Source: an uncultured Flammeovirgaceae bacterium (GTDB lineage Bacteria > Bacteroidota > Bacteroidia > Cytophagales > Cyclobacteriaceae). From it: a stretch of 5,099 nucleotides of DNA. Under the pieces are notes generated by a model. It worked only from the letters and a program-made list of their open reading frames with translations, made no database searches and was not told where the DNA came from. The stretch is from contig CAKZPJ010000829.1 of assembly GCA_937138955.1 (NCBI GenBank), positions 1 to 5,099 of the forward strand, given 5' to 3'. A program made the position numbers and the translations under genes. This document shows, piece after piece, positions 1 to 5,099 of the stretch. The number at the start of each line of letters is the position of its first letter. Position 1 is the stretch's first letter.

Positions 1-445
1 CCGCGCCAGCACTGGATGCGATAACCAGTAGCCATCCCTGACCTACCCCGGAAGACCAAAGGGTAGAAACCGCTACCGACTGGCCGGAAGCTAATATTAC
101 GGTGGCTACACCCAAACTTGCTCCTGCCGAGATACCAAGTACGGATGGCCCCGCTAATGGATTACGAAATAGCGTTTGGAGTTGTAACCCGCCTACCGAT
201 AAAGCCATCCCCGCCAGCATAGCGGTGAGTGTCTTTGGTATTCTAATATTCACCAGAATATTATTCCAAACTTTACTACTAGTCTCTCCTCCGCTCAATA
301 CCTGAGCTACTTCCCCAAAAGGAATAGAAACTGACCCCAATGCAATGTCTGCCAATCCTATAATTACAACACCTAAAGATAATAGTACCAACCAGGTAGC
401 TGGGGCTAATTTTTTTGAAGTGGCTGATTGGGTAATGGCACTCAC
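1..445 (-). CDS. btuC: FecCD/BtuC-family ABC transporter permease, N-terminal part (cut by left edge)
   Basis: This is the inner-membrane permease of a binding-protein-dependent importer, most likely for vitamin B12. I translated 148 codons by hand. Residues about 18-36 form the first membrane span (WLVLLSLGVVIIGLADIALG). The family hallmark follows: RIPKTL at 68-73, then GGLQLQTLFRNPLAGPSVLG at 85-104 and ISAGASLG at 105-112, which match the conserved FecCD core almost exactly. Family members are about 330-350 residues, so some 40 percent is present and the C-terminus lies beyond the window. The start is GTG at 445-443. The only in-frame codons upstream before a TAA include no other usual start, and the G is shared with the TAG stop of the binding-protein gene, so the two are probably translationally coupled. 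The B12 assignment rests on the riboswitch at the head of the operon; from sequence alone an iron-siderophore or heme permease would look alike. Confidence 0.9.
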   Translation of the reverse strand, partial: MSAITQSATSKKLAPATWLVLLSLGVVIIGLADIALGSVSIPFGEVAQVLSGGETSSKVWNNILVNIRIPKTLTAMLAGMALSVGGLQLQTLFRNPLAGPSVLGISAGASLGVATVILASGQSVAVSTLWSSGVGQGWLLVIASSAGA

Positions 446-1626
446 TACGGCAATTGTTGGTAATAGTAGAATTGATGGTGGGGCAGTAACTCCGGATGCA
501 AAACTTTAATCAAGTCAGCAAGTATTCGTTGAGGATACACGACTCCACTTTCGTAGTAATCGTTTCCACCCCCTAGATCATTAAGTCGGCGGTTGCTGTT
601 GTAGACTTTGCCTGACTGGAAAGATAAGAAATCAGCGAAACGAGAATCAATGCCTAGCATCTCCTGCTTATTGAGTGATTGCCCGGGATCAAGCCAGATA
701 TCTGCTTGTAGTCCCAGATCATACATGCGTTCAAAATCTACTGGAAAGCTCACGGCAGTAGAATCTTGACTGAAGGCCCAGTCAGCCCCGGCATCTTGCA
801 GTAGCGCATTGCGGTAGCTTTCGGCTCCCGGCACATACCAGGTTCCCTGATACGGGGTGCCGACAATTACTGAGGGCTTATCAGCTACTGACTGAGTAAG
901 TTGGGTTAGGGCAGTGTAAGCTTCTTCAGTGCGGTTAAACTTAGTTTTAGCAACTTCTTCTAGGTTTAGCAACGCTCCAAAAAGCTTCACCCATTCGGCT
1001 TTTCCTAACGGGGTACTTTCAGTCCACTCAGCAATCGGAAGTGCTGGAATATTCAAATCAATAAACTTTTGATAAGTTGATAGATTGCTACCAGGCATGT
1101 GAGAAACCGTTATTAGATCTGGCTCAAGAGCAATCACCTGTTCGGTACTTAGGGTATTGCCACTGCCTACCTCTTGAATATGACCCGAAGCTACCTTATT
1201 GGCAAACAAAGAATCATAGGCATAAGCTGCGTTGTCTATTCCGACAACTACTTCCGCACTACCCACCATTTTCAAGAACGCCAAATGAGTGGTCGATTGA
1301 GTAATAATTCGTTGAACCGGAGTACGTATAATCTGATCTACTTCTGACTTTAAATCAGGTGGAACCGATTCGTTAGCCGATACCAGAAGATAGCGCAAAG
1401 TATCATCAGCAACAGCAAGTGAAATAACTTTCTGATTACCGTAATAGTCAATGCTAAAGCTCTGAGCGTATTTTATTTGTAGAGTGGAGTCCGGCTGTGA
1501 TAAATAGTCTGGTTGCTCTGGATGGCTACGGCAAGACCATAGAAAAATTAGCAGTAATCCCAAGTAGAATACTGCGCTGAGATTCAGCCTAACAAGACTG
1601 CCAAATACTAAGAGCCGAGGGTTCAT
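445..1626 (-). CDS. btuF: BtuF-like cobalamin ABC transporter substrate-binding lipoprotein
   Basis: A 393-residue exported binding protein that would capture cobalamin and hand it to the permease encoded directly downstream. The N-terminus carries a long hydrophobic stretch (about 16-30) ending in the lipobox LWSC, with Cys32 as the lipidated residue. Residues about 45-105 form an extension before the core (KYAQSFSIDYYGNQKVISLA), a form I associate with Bacteroidetes binding proteins. The periplasmic binding protein 2 domain (Peripla_BP_2 type) spans about 103-375: RIITQSTTHLAFLKMVG at 106-122, then GSGNTLSTEQVIALEPDLI at 154-172, the typical helix-plus-PDLI element. The second lobe contains VIVGTPYQGTWYVPG at 253-267 and ends near 375. 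The ATG at 1626 is the only convenient start and gives a complete signal peptide; no Shine-Dalgarno sequence is seen. The cobalamin riboswitch upstream is the main reason to prefer B12 over siderophore as ligand. Confidence 0.88.
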   Translation of the reverse strand: MNPRLLVFGSLVRLNLSAVFYLGLLLIFLWSCRSHPEQPDYLSQPDSTLQIKYAQSFSIDYYGNQKVISLAVADDTLRYLLVSANESVPPDLKSEVDQIIRTPVQRIITQSTTHLAFLKMVGSAEVVVGIDNAAYAYDSLFANKVASGHIQEVGSGNTLSTEQVIALEPDLITVSHMPGSNLSTYQKFIDLNIPALPIAEWTESTPLGKAEWVKLFGALLNLEEVAKTKFNRTEEAYTALTQLTQSVADKPSVIVGTPYQGTWYVPGAESYRNALLQDAGADWAFSQDSTAVSFPVDFERMYDLGLQADIWLDPGQSLNKQEMLGIDSRFADFLSFQSGKVYNSNRRLNDLGGGNDYYESGVVYPQRILADLIKVLHPELLPHHQFYYYQQLP

Positions 1627-1639
1627 AAGCGGTTCTTTT

Positions 1640-1659
1640 TACCCTAGCCCTCGAGGGTA
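1640..1659 (-). promoter_or_regulatory. Leader hairpin between the riboswitch and the btuF start codon
   Basis: In the transcript, TACCCT (1659-1654) and AGGGTA (1645-1640) can form a perfect 6-bp stem around the 8-base loop CGAGGGCT. The hairpin ends 13 bases before the ATG at 1626, within the stretch an initiating ribosome would cover. It is not followed by a U-run (AAAAGAACCGCTT follows), so it does not look like a terminator. I infer that it is the expression platform, acting on translation start. An overlapping alternative pairing (CCC/GGG around TCGA) also exists, so the true fold is uncertain. Confidence 0.4.
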
Positions 1660-1671
1660 TGTAGATATTAA

Positions 1672-1860
1672 TTATGGCAGGTCTTCTGGCTTCTCCCGTA
1701 ATGATGGCCTTCCCATTCGCCTAGGACGCATAGTCGTAGGCAGACAGTGGCGATGGATTATCATTACACTCATTCTGGAGTTACAGCAGCGAGGACTGCA
1801 CCGGATTTGCACCGGTTTCCCTTTTCAGCTTGCCAACAAAAAGTAGACAAGCCACCATAA
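1672..1860 (-). ncRNA. Cobalamin (vitamin B12) riboswitch
   Basis: The minus strand shows the conserved elements of the B12 aptamer in order. Near its 5' side are AAAAGGGAA and the P3-type stem-loop CCGGTGCAAATCCGG (1815-1801), then GCAGTCCTCGCTGCTGTAA (about 1799-1781). The invariant GCCACTG lies at 1751-1745, a GGGAAGGCC segment at about 1714-1706, and the 3' B12 box AGCCAGAAGACCTGCC at about 1691-1676. The closing P1 helix can be drawn from TTATGGTGG (1860-1852) to CCTGCCATAA (1681-1672), with six Watson-Crick pairs, two wobbles and a final G-C. The length of 189 bases is usual for the class. It lies 45 bases upstream of the btuF-like start, so the regulated genes are the binding protein and permease. 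Binding of adenosylcobalamin or a related form normally represses. Confidence 0.95.
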
Positions 1861-2100
1861 CAGAGGTAAAACTAGCTAAATTCTAGCGAATTCCTACGGT
1901 TGACTACAACCTCTTCACAAACAAAAAAGTACGCTTTTCCGGTGCGAACAAGAGCAAGAGTACCTAGCTGAGTTACCTGGTTCCTTACCGTAGAACGGGA
2001 ATTGTCGCGATCGTAGGAGAGTAAATAAAAAACTTAGTGGTTGAGCTGATAGAAAAATAGTGAGCTGCTACGTTCTTGGGACACTATTCATTGATTACGT
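1861..2100. other. Intergenic stretch upstream of the B12 riboswitch
   Basis: No convincing gene lies here on either strand. The promoter of the B12 operon should fall at its left end, on the minus strand. TAGTTTTA (1874-1867) matches the Bacteroidetes -7 consensus TAnnTTTG at 7 of 8 positions and sits 6 bases before the P1 helix, but no TTG stands at a suitable -33 distance, so this is weak. Two small inverted repeats follow upstream, GCTA/TAGC (1875-1887) and GGTTG/CAACC (1898-1911), of unknown meaning. The right end holds the possible terminator at 2051-2088. Confidence 0.5.
2051..2088 (-). terminator. Possible weak intrinsic terminator after the xylanase/small-protein genes
   Basis: On the minus strand AATAGTG (2088-2082) pairs perfectly with CACTATT (2062-2056), and TTTCT follows at once. 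It begins 12 bases after the stop of the 31-residue gene, where a transcript end is expected before the separately controlled B12 operon. The stem is AT-rich and the loop is long (19 bases), so it may be weak or fortuitous. Confidence 0.35.
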
Positions 2101-2196
2101 TTAACGAGGGGAATAAATGGAGTAGCCGTAGAGAATAACGAGCAAACCTAATACGATAATAATTAGAGCAGCAATAATAACGTGGCGTTTATTCAT
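2101..2196 (-). CDS. 31-residue single-span membrane protein of unknown function
   Basis: ATG at 2196 opens a 31-codon frame closed by TAA at 2103-2101. The peptide starts MNKRHV, has an unbroken hydrophobic span at about 6-23 (IIAALIIIVLGLLVIL), and ends with an aromatic, polar tail YGYSIYSPR. The basic residues K3, R4 and H5 before the span suggest the N-terminus stays in the cytoplasm. It follows the xylanase stop by only 18 bases on the same strand, so cotranscription is likely; that spacer contains the palindrome GAAACTGAGTTTC (2200-2212). I do not recognise a family. Support for a real gene is the composition (a clean membrane span flanked by charged and aromatic residues) and the position, not homology. 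A chance frame of this length remains possible. Confidence 0.55.
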   Translation of the reverse strand: MNKRHVIIAALIIIVLGLLVILYGYSIYSPR

Positions 2197-2214
2197 GTTG
2201 AAACTGAGTTTCCG

Positions 2215-3276
2215 CTAATCAAGCTTGGTTTGATTTCCTTCCAAGCCTTCTAAGAATCCTTGATACATCGGTTTCTTTCCGTAATTTTCATCAAAAGGCA
2301 GAGGCCACTGAGAGTGCCCGGTATGTTGGGTGAGCCAGCTATCACTATCACGTAAGCCCCAGAACGTAATCGCGAATTTGTTCTTCTCGGGCAGCTGACT
2401 GTAAATCCGTACGATATCTGCCATAAGTTCTCGTTGTTTTTGAGCGGCTTCTTCAGTTAGTCCATCTGATTTACCGTCTGGGTTAGCGCGAATATCTACT
2501 TCCGATAAATGCACTTTTAGGTTTCTGCTACTCACTTCTTCCAAAGCGTGTTGAAACTGATCAAGCGAAAAATCCAGACCAATGTGCATTTGTAACCCAA
2601 TACCATCAATAGGAATATTGCGAGCCTGAAAGTCATCAACCATCGCTAAGATAGTTTTCAATTTTTCGGGATTAGCTACTACGTCGTAGTCATTGTAAAA
2701 CAAGAGTGCATCCGGATCAGCTTCGCGCGCGTACTGATGACAGCGAGCAACGTAATCATCACCCAGTTTCTGGTGATAGAACGAGTTTCTCATTCCATTA
2801 CCCTCGGATGCAATGGCTTCGTTAACCACATCCCAGCTTATTACTTTGCCCTGGTAGTGCTTCACTACGGATTGAATGTAGTCACGAAGCAAGTTTTCCA
2901 AAGTAGCTGAGTCGTAGGATTCAATTGTATTCCTTAGCCACGTAGGTTTCATCATATGCCAGACCAGCGTGTGGCCGTGTATTTGCTGACTATGGTTTTC
3001 AGCAAACGCAACTACTGAGTCGCCTGCACTGAAATCATATTCTCGCTCGGCAGCCCATATGTACTGGGGTTTCATTACGTTCTCAGCGGTAAGGCTACTG
3101 AATTCAGATCCTACTGTTTGGGCATAATCGGTCTGGGCAAGCCGTTGAGGACTTACTGCTACGCCTACCGGAAAGTTAGCCACTGATCGTAAACGGGGTT
3201 CGGGGGAGTCTAATCCGTTGCTGATAATCATTACCAGTAGTAGACCCAGACTAGAAAAGAAAGGAAAAAGTCTCAT
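2215..3276 (-). CDS. Endo-1,4-beta-xylanase, glycoside hydrolase family 10
   Basis: This enzyme cleaves internal beta-1,4 bonds of xylan with retention of configuration (EC 3.2.1.8 expected). The 353 residues are one GH10 catalytic barrel with no carbohydrate-binding module. Family motifs appear in order: SLTAENVMKP at 61-70 (E65, N66, K69 in the substrate cleft), GHTLVWH at 101-107, WDVVNEA at 148-154 with the acid/base Glu153, FYNDYD at 193-198, GIGLQMHIG at 225-233, LSEVDIR at 257-263 with the nucleophile Glu259, and TFWGLRDSDSW at 304-314. A hydrophobic N-terminal segment (about 4-19) with no lipobox Cys indicates Sec-dependent export. The ATG at 3276 is preceded by an in-frame TAG before any other start. 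One oddity: the usual HSQ after the GHTLVW motif reads HMM (107-109). The gene is divergent from the PL22-like and GH5 genes and probably shares a transcript with the 31-residue gene downstream. Confidence 0.96.
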   Translation of the reverse strand: MRLFPFFSSLGLLLVMIISNGLDSPEPRLRSVANFPVGVAVSPQRLAQTDYAQTVGSEFSSLTAENVMKPQYIWAAEREYDFSAGDSVVAFAENHSQQIHGHTLVWHMMKPTWLRNTIESYDSATLENLLRDYIQSVVKHYQGKVISWDVVNEAIASEGNGMRNSFYHQKLGDDYVARCHQYAREADPDALLFYNDYDVVANPEKLKTILAMVDDFQARNIPIDGIGLQMHIGLDFSLDQFQHALEEVSSRNLKVHLSEVDIRANPDGKSDGLTEEAAQKQRELMADIVRIYSQLPEKNKFAITFWGLRDSDSWLTQHTGHSQWPLPFDENYGKKPMYQGFLEGLEGNQTKLD

Positions 3277-3448
3277 AGAGAATAGGTTTGGCGGTTGTAT
3301 TAGTGAAACGCTATGATTCTACATATATTTTTACTGTACTTTCAGATTCTGCCAAAGAATTCATAGTTTATTATCCTAGTTCATGCTAATACGATAAGGC
3401 AATTATTAAAGATAATAGTATTTTTAGCAATCTCTCAACTTTTCTGCT
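3277..3448. promoter_or_regulatory. Divergent intergenic region between the xylanase and the PL22-like/GH5 operon
   Basis: These 172 AT-rich bases must hold the promoters for both directions, since the flanking genes point away from each other. On the plus strand TATTTTTA (3419-3426) matches the Bacteroidetes -7 element TAnnTTTG at 7 of 8 positions and ends 22 bases before the ATG, but there is no TTG at the -33 distance. I find no clean element for the xylanase direction. An AT-rich inverted repeat, ATTAT/ATAAT (3402-3416 region), and TTATC/GATAA arms could be operator sites, but AT-rich DNA yields these easily. Confidence 0.45.
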
Positions 3449-4729
3449 ATGTTACGACGTGAGTTTCTTCAACAAAGTTTAAGCTTAAGTGCCGTTGCAC
3501 TGATACCCGATTATTCTCATTTCCTCAGACTAAATTCGCCAGATGTACCAATTAGAGCGATTACCCAGGGTCCAAAGTCGCACTGGTTTGGCTACTATGA
3601 TAAATGTCAGGTTGACCCGTCGGGCCGCTACGTGCTGGGAATGGAAGTGGATGTACCTCGCCGCTCGCCTACCGAAAATGATATTATCAAAATCGGGATG
3701 GTTGATCTGGAAAATAACGACGAGTGGATTGAGGTTGGGGAAAGTAATGCCTGGGGTTGGCAACAAGGATGTATGCTCCAGTGGATTCCCGGTTCGGCAG
3801 ATCAACTCATTTGGAACGATCAGCAAGATGGGCAGTATATCAGCCGGATAGTAGATCGTCAGAGTTCAACTCAGCGCACTCTACCCAAACCTATTTACGC
3901 TGTAGCCCCCGATGGCACCTTCGCAGTGGGTACTGAATTTAATCGTATTCAAAATATGCGTCCTGGCTACGGCTATCCTGGTATTCCTGATCCTTACGCT
4001 GAAGTGAAGGCCCCCGATGACATTGGACTGTACCGGATGGATTTAGCATCGGGCGAAAGCAATATGATTTTTTCGTTGGCGCAAGCGGCGGCCATTCCCT
4101 ATCAGGGAAAATCTTTAGAAGATAAGTGGCATTACTTCAACCATCTTTTAGTGAGTCCTGACAGTAAGCGAATGATCTTTTTGCACCGTTGGCGGAATGC
4201 ACCAGCTAATGCGGCAGGAGCCTCCGGCGGTTTTACTACCCGAATGTTCACAATCAATATCGATGGAACCGACCCTTATGTGCTTGACCCCTCGGGCTAC
4301 ACCTCTCATTTCATCTGGCGCGACCCCGAACATATCTGCGCCTGGACCAAACCCGAAGGAAAAAAAGCAGCTTTCTACTTGTTCAAAGACCAAACCGAAG
4401 AGGTTGAAATTGTGGGTGATGGGAAAATGATGGTAAATGGTCATAATACCTACGTGCCTAATACCGATGGCGAATGGATTCTCAATGATACCTATCCCTC
4501 TAATGACCAACGGCGATTACAAACGCTGTATCTCTACCACGTACCCACTGATCGGAAAGTGGTGTTAGGTCAGTTTTACGAACCGCCCATATTTAAAGGT
4601 GAGTGGCGCTGCGATTTACATCCTCGTAGCAATCAACAGGGCACAAAAGTGATCTTTGATTCTACTCACAAAAATGGCCAGCGACAAATGTATCTGGCAG
4701 ATATTAGTTCTATTATAGAAAACTCTTAA
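3449..4729 (+). CDS. Tat-exported beta-propeller protein, oligogalacturonate lyase (PL22)-like
   Basis: A 426-residue protein with an N-terminal twin-arginine signal: RREFL at 3-7, then a hydrophobic stretch to about 19, and no lipobox Cys. The rest repeats the beta-propeller pattern of TolB-like and PL22 proteins: VDPSGRYVLGMEV (55-67), NHLLVSPDSKRMIFLHRW (231-248), RMFTINIDGTDPYVL (265-279), HFIWRDPEHICAW (287-299), NGHNTYVPNTDGEWILNDTY (330-349), CDLHPR (388-393) and FDSTHKNGQRQMYLAD (403-418). The order and spacing of the last five resemble, from memory, oligogalacturonate lyases, which split unsaturated pectin oligomers using a metal held by His and Gln. Similarity is distant, so pectin-fragment lysis is a suggestion; a non-catalytic sugar-binding propeller is an alternative. 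The start is fixed by the arginine pair right after Met. The GH5 gene follows after 9 bases, so the two form an operon. Confidence 0.7.
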   Translation: MLRREFLQQSLSLSAVALIPDYSHFLRLNSPDVPIRAITQGPKSHWFGYYDKCQVDPSGRYVLGMEVDVPRRSPTENDIIKIGMVDLENNDEWIEVGESNAWGWQQGCMLQWIPGSADQLIWNDQQDGQYISRIVDRQSSTQRTLPKPIYAVAPDGTFAVGTEFNRIQNMRPGYGYPGIPDPYAEVKAPDDIGLYRMDLASGESNMIFSLAQAAAIPYQGKSLEDKWHYFNHLLVSPDSKRMIFLHRWRNAPANAAGASGGFTTRMFTINIDGTDPYVLDPSGYTSHFIWRDPEHICAWTKPEGKKAAFYLFKDQTEEVEIVGDGKMMVNGHNTYVPNTDGEWILNDTYPSNDQRRLQTLYLYHVPTDRKVVLGQFYEPPIFKGEWRCDLHPRSNQQGTKVIFDSTHKNGQRQMYLADISSIIENS

Positions 4730-4738
4730 ACTACCCCT

Positions 4739-5099
4739 ATGCGTAGGAGATCATTTTTAAAAGCATCTGCCTTGGGAGCTGTTGCGGCTACCACTGGCTT
4801 ATCGGCCTGCAATACCTCACGGAAAGTGCCAGAAGTAACGGCTAATAATATTCCAATGTGGAAGGGGTTTAACCTACTGGAGAAGTTCAGTGGTCAAACC
4901 AATGAACCCTTTCAGGAAAGCGATTTTGCCATGATGGCCGACTGGGGTTTTAACTTTGCTCGGCTACCCATGTCGTATTGGACCTGGGGGGACGTGAATG
5001 ATTGGAGTAAGATCGACGAAGCTACGCTAAAGCATATTGACCAAGCCATTGACTATGGACAAAAGTACGGTGTACATGTGAACCTGAATTTTCACCGAG
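4739..5099 (+). CDS. Glycoside hydrolase family 5 Tat-lipoprotein, N-terminal part (cut by right edge)
   Basis: The ATG at 4739 lies 9 bases after the previous stop, with no Shine-Dalgarno sequence. I translated 120 codons by hand. The N-terminus combines a twin-arginine motif (RRRSFLK, 2-8) with the lipobox LSAC (Cys24), so the protein should be exported folded by Tat and then lipid-anchored. The mature part opens like a GH5 barrel: WKGFNLLEKFS (41-51), then FAMMADWGFNFARLPMSYW (63-81), containing the conserved Arg75 of strand 2. IDEATLKHIDQAIDYGQKYG (92-111) and HVNLNFHR (113-120) follow, the last carrying the conserved His119 of strand 3. The two catalytic glutamates lie in the missing part. 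GH5 enzymes of this look are mostly beta-1,4-glucanases or mannanases; the substrate cannot be told from this fragment. Its neighbours (PL22-like propeller, divergent xylanase) support a role in plant or algal polysaccharide breakdown. Confidence 0.88.
   Translation, partial: MRRRSFLKASALGAVAATTGLSACNTSRKVPEVTANNIPMWKGFNLLEKFSGQTNEPFQESDFAMMADWGFNFARLPMSYWTWGDVNDWSKIDEATLKHIDQAIDYGQKYGVHVNLNFHR

Noticed and set aside
102..305. A 67-codon ATG frame on the plus strand.
   Set aside because: It lies opposite the FecCD permease, whose minus-strand translation matches conserved family motifs.
1077..1304. A 75-codon plus-strand frame.
   Set aside because: It is antisense to the core of the BtuF-like gene and has no recognisable features.
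1672..1860. A possible tRNA or structured RNA other than a riboswitch.
   Set aside because: The ordered conserved boxes (GCCACTG and the B12 box) and the closing P1 helix identify a cobalamin riboswitch; no tRNA cloverleaf or T-loop is present.
1872..2033. A 53-codon open stretch on the minus strand reading like a small DNA-binding segment (DRDNSRSTVRNQVTQLGTLA near its beginning).
   Set aside because: It is bounded upstream by TAA and has no ATG, GTG or TTG start before most of its length. Open stretches of this size occur by chance at this base composition; at most it is an eroded remnant.
3530..3851. Overlapping frames of about 100 codons on both strands.
   Set aside because: They are shadows of the PL22-like gene, which carries the coherent Tat signal and propeller motifs.
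4148..4510. A 120-codon minus-strand frame and a 77-codon plus-strand frame at 4197-4430.
   Set aside because: Both overlap the conserved NHLLVSPD to NDTYP segment of the PL22-like protein in other frames and show no domain pattern of their own.
1..5099. Mobile elements, CRISPR arrays, long direct repeats and attachment sites.
   Set aside because: I saw no transposase or integrase motifs, no regularly spaced repeats and no terminal inverted repeats with target duplications.

Overview
The window looks like chromosomal DNA from a Bacteroidetes/Bacteroidota bacterium, probably of the Cytophagales type. The reasons are these: no gene start is preceded by a Shine-Dalgarno sequence, base composition is moderate and slightly AT-rich, a lipoprotein-type B12-binding protein of the form common in that phylum sits behind a cobalamin riboswitch, and Tat-exported carbohydrate enzymes lie next to it. 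This placement is inference; there is no rRNA or marker gene here.

Left part (1-1860, minus strand): a vitamin B12 uptake operon. Transcription runs right to left through a full-length cobalamin riboswitch (1672-1860), a short hairpin just before the start codon (1640-1659), a lipoprotein substrate-binding protein (BtuF-like, 445-1626), and the first 148 codons of a FecCD/BtuC-type permease that runs off the left edge. The stop of the binding protein and the GTG start of the permease share one base (TAGTG). B12 bound to the leader RNA should switch off synthesis of its own importer.

Middle (1861-3276, minus strand): a non-coding stretch of about 240 bases with a weak possible terminator at its right end. 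To the right of it is a 31-residue single-span membrane peptide gene (2101-2196), which lies 18 bases downstream of a complete family GH10 endo-beta-1,4-xylanase (2215-3276) and is probably cotranscribed with it.

Right part (3277-5099): a 172-base divergent intergenic region separates the xylanase from a plus-strand pair. The first gene (3449-4729) encodes a Tat-signal beta-propeller protein distantly like oligogalacturonate lyases (PL22). Nine bases further on begins a Tat-signal lipoprotein of glycoside hydrolase family 5 (4739 to beyond the right edge), an endoglucanase/mannanase-type enzyme.

Taken together, the right two thirds is a small plant or algal polysaccharide degradation cluster (GH10, GH5, PL22-like propeller) with no SusC/SusD pair or regulator visible. 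The B12 operon beside it is functionally separate. I see no mobile element, CRISPR array, tRNA or rRNA. The least ordinary items are the divergent PL22-like propeller with a changed metal site, the tiny membrane protein attached to the xylanase gene, and the split of export routes between neighbouring hydrolases.
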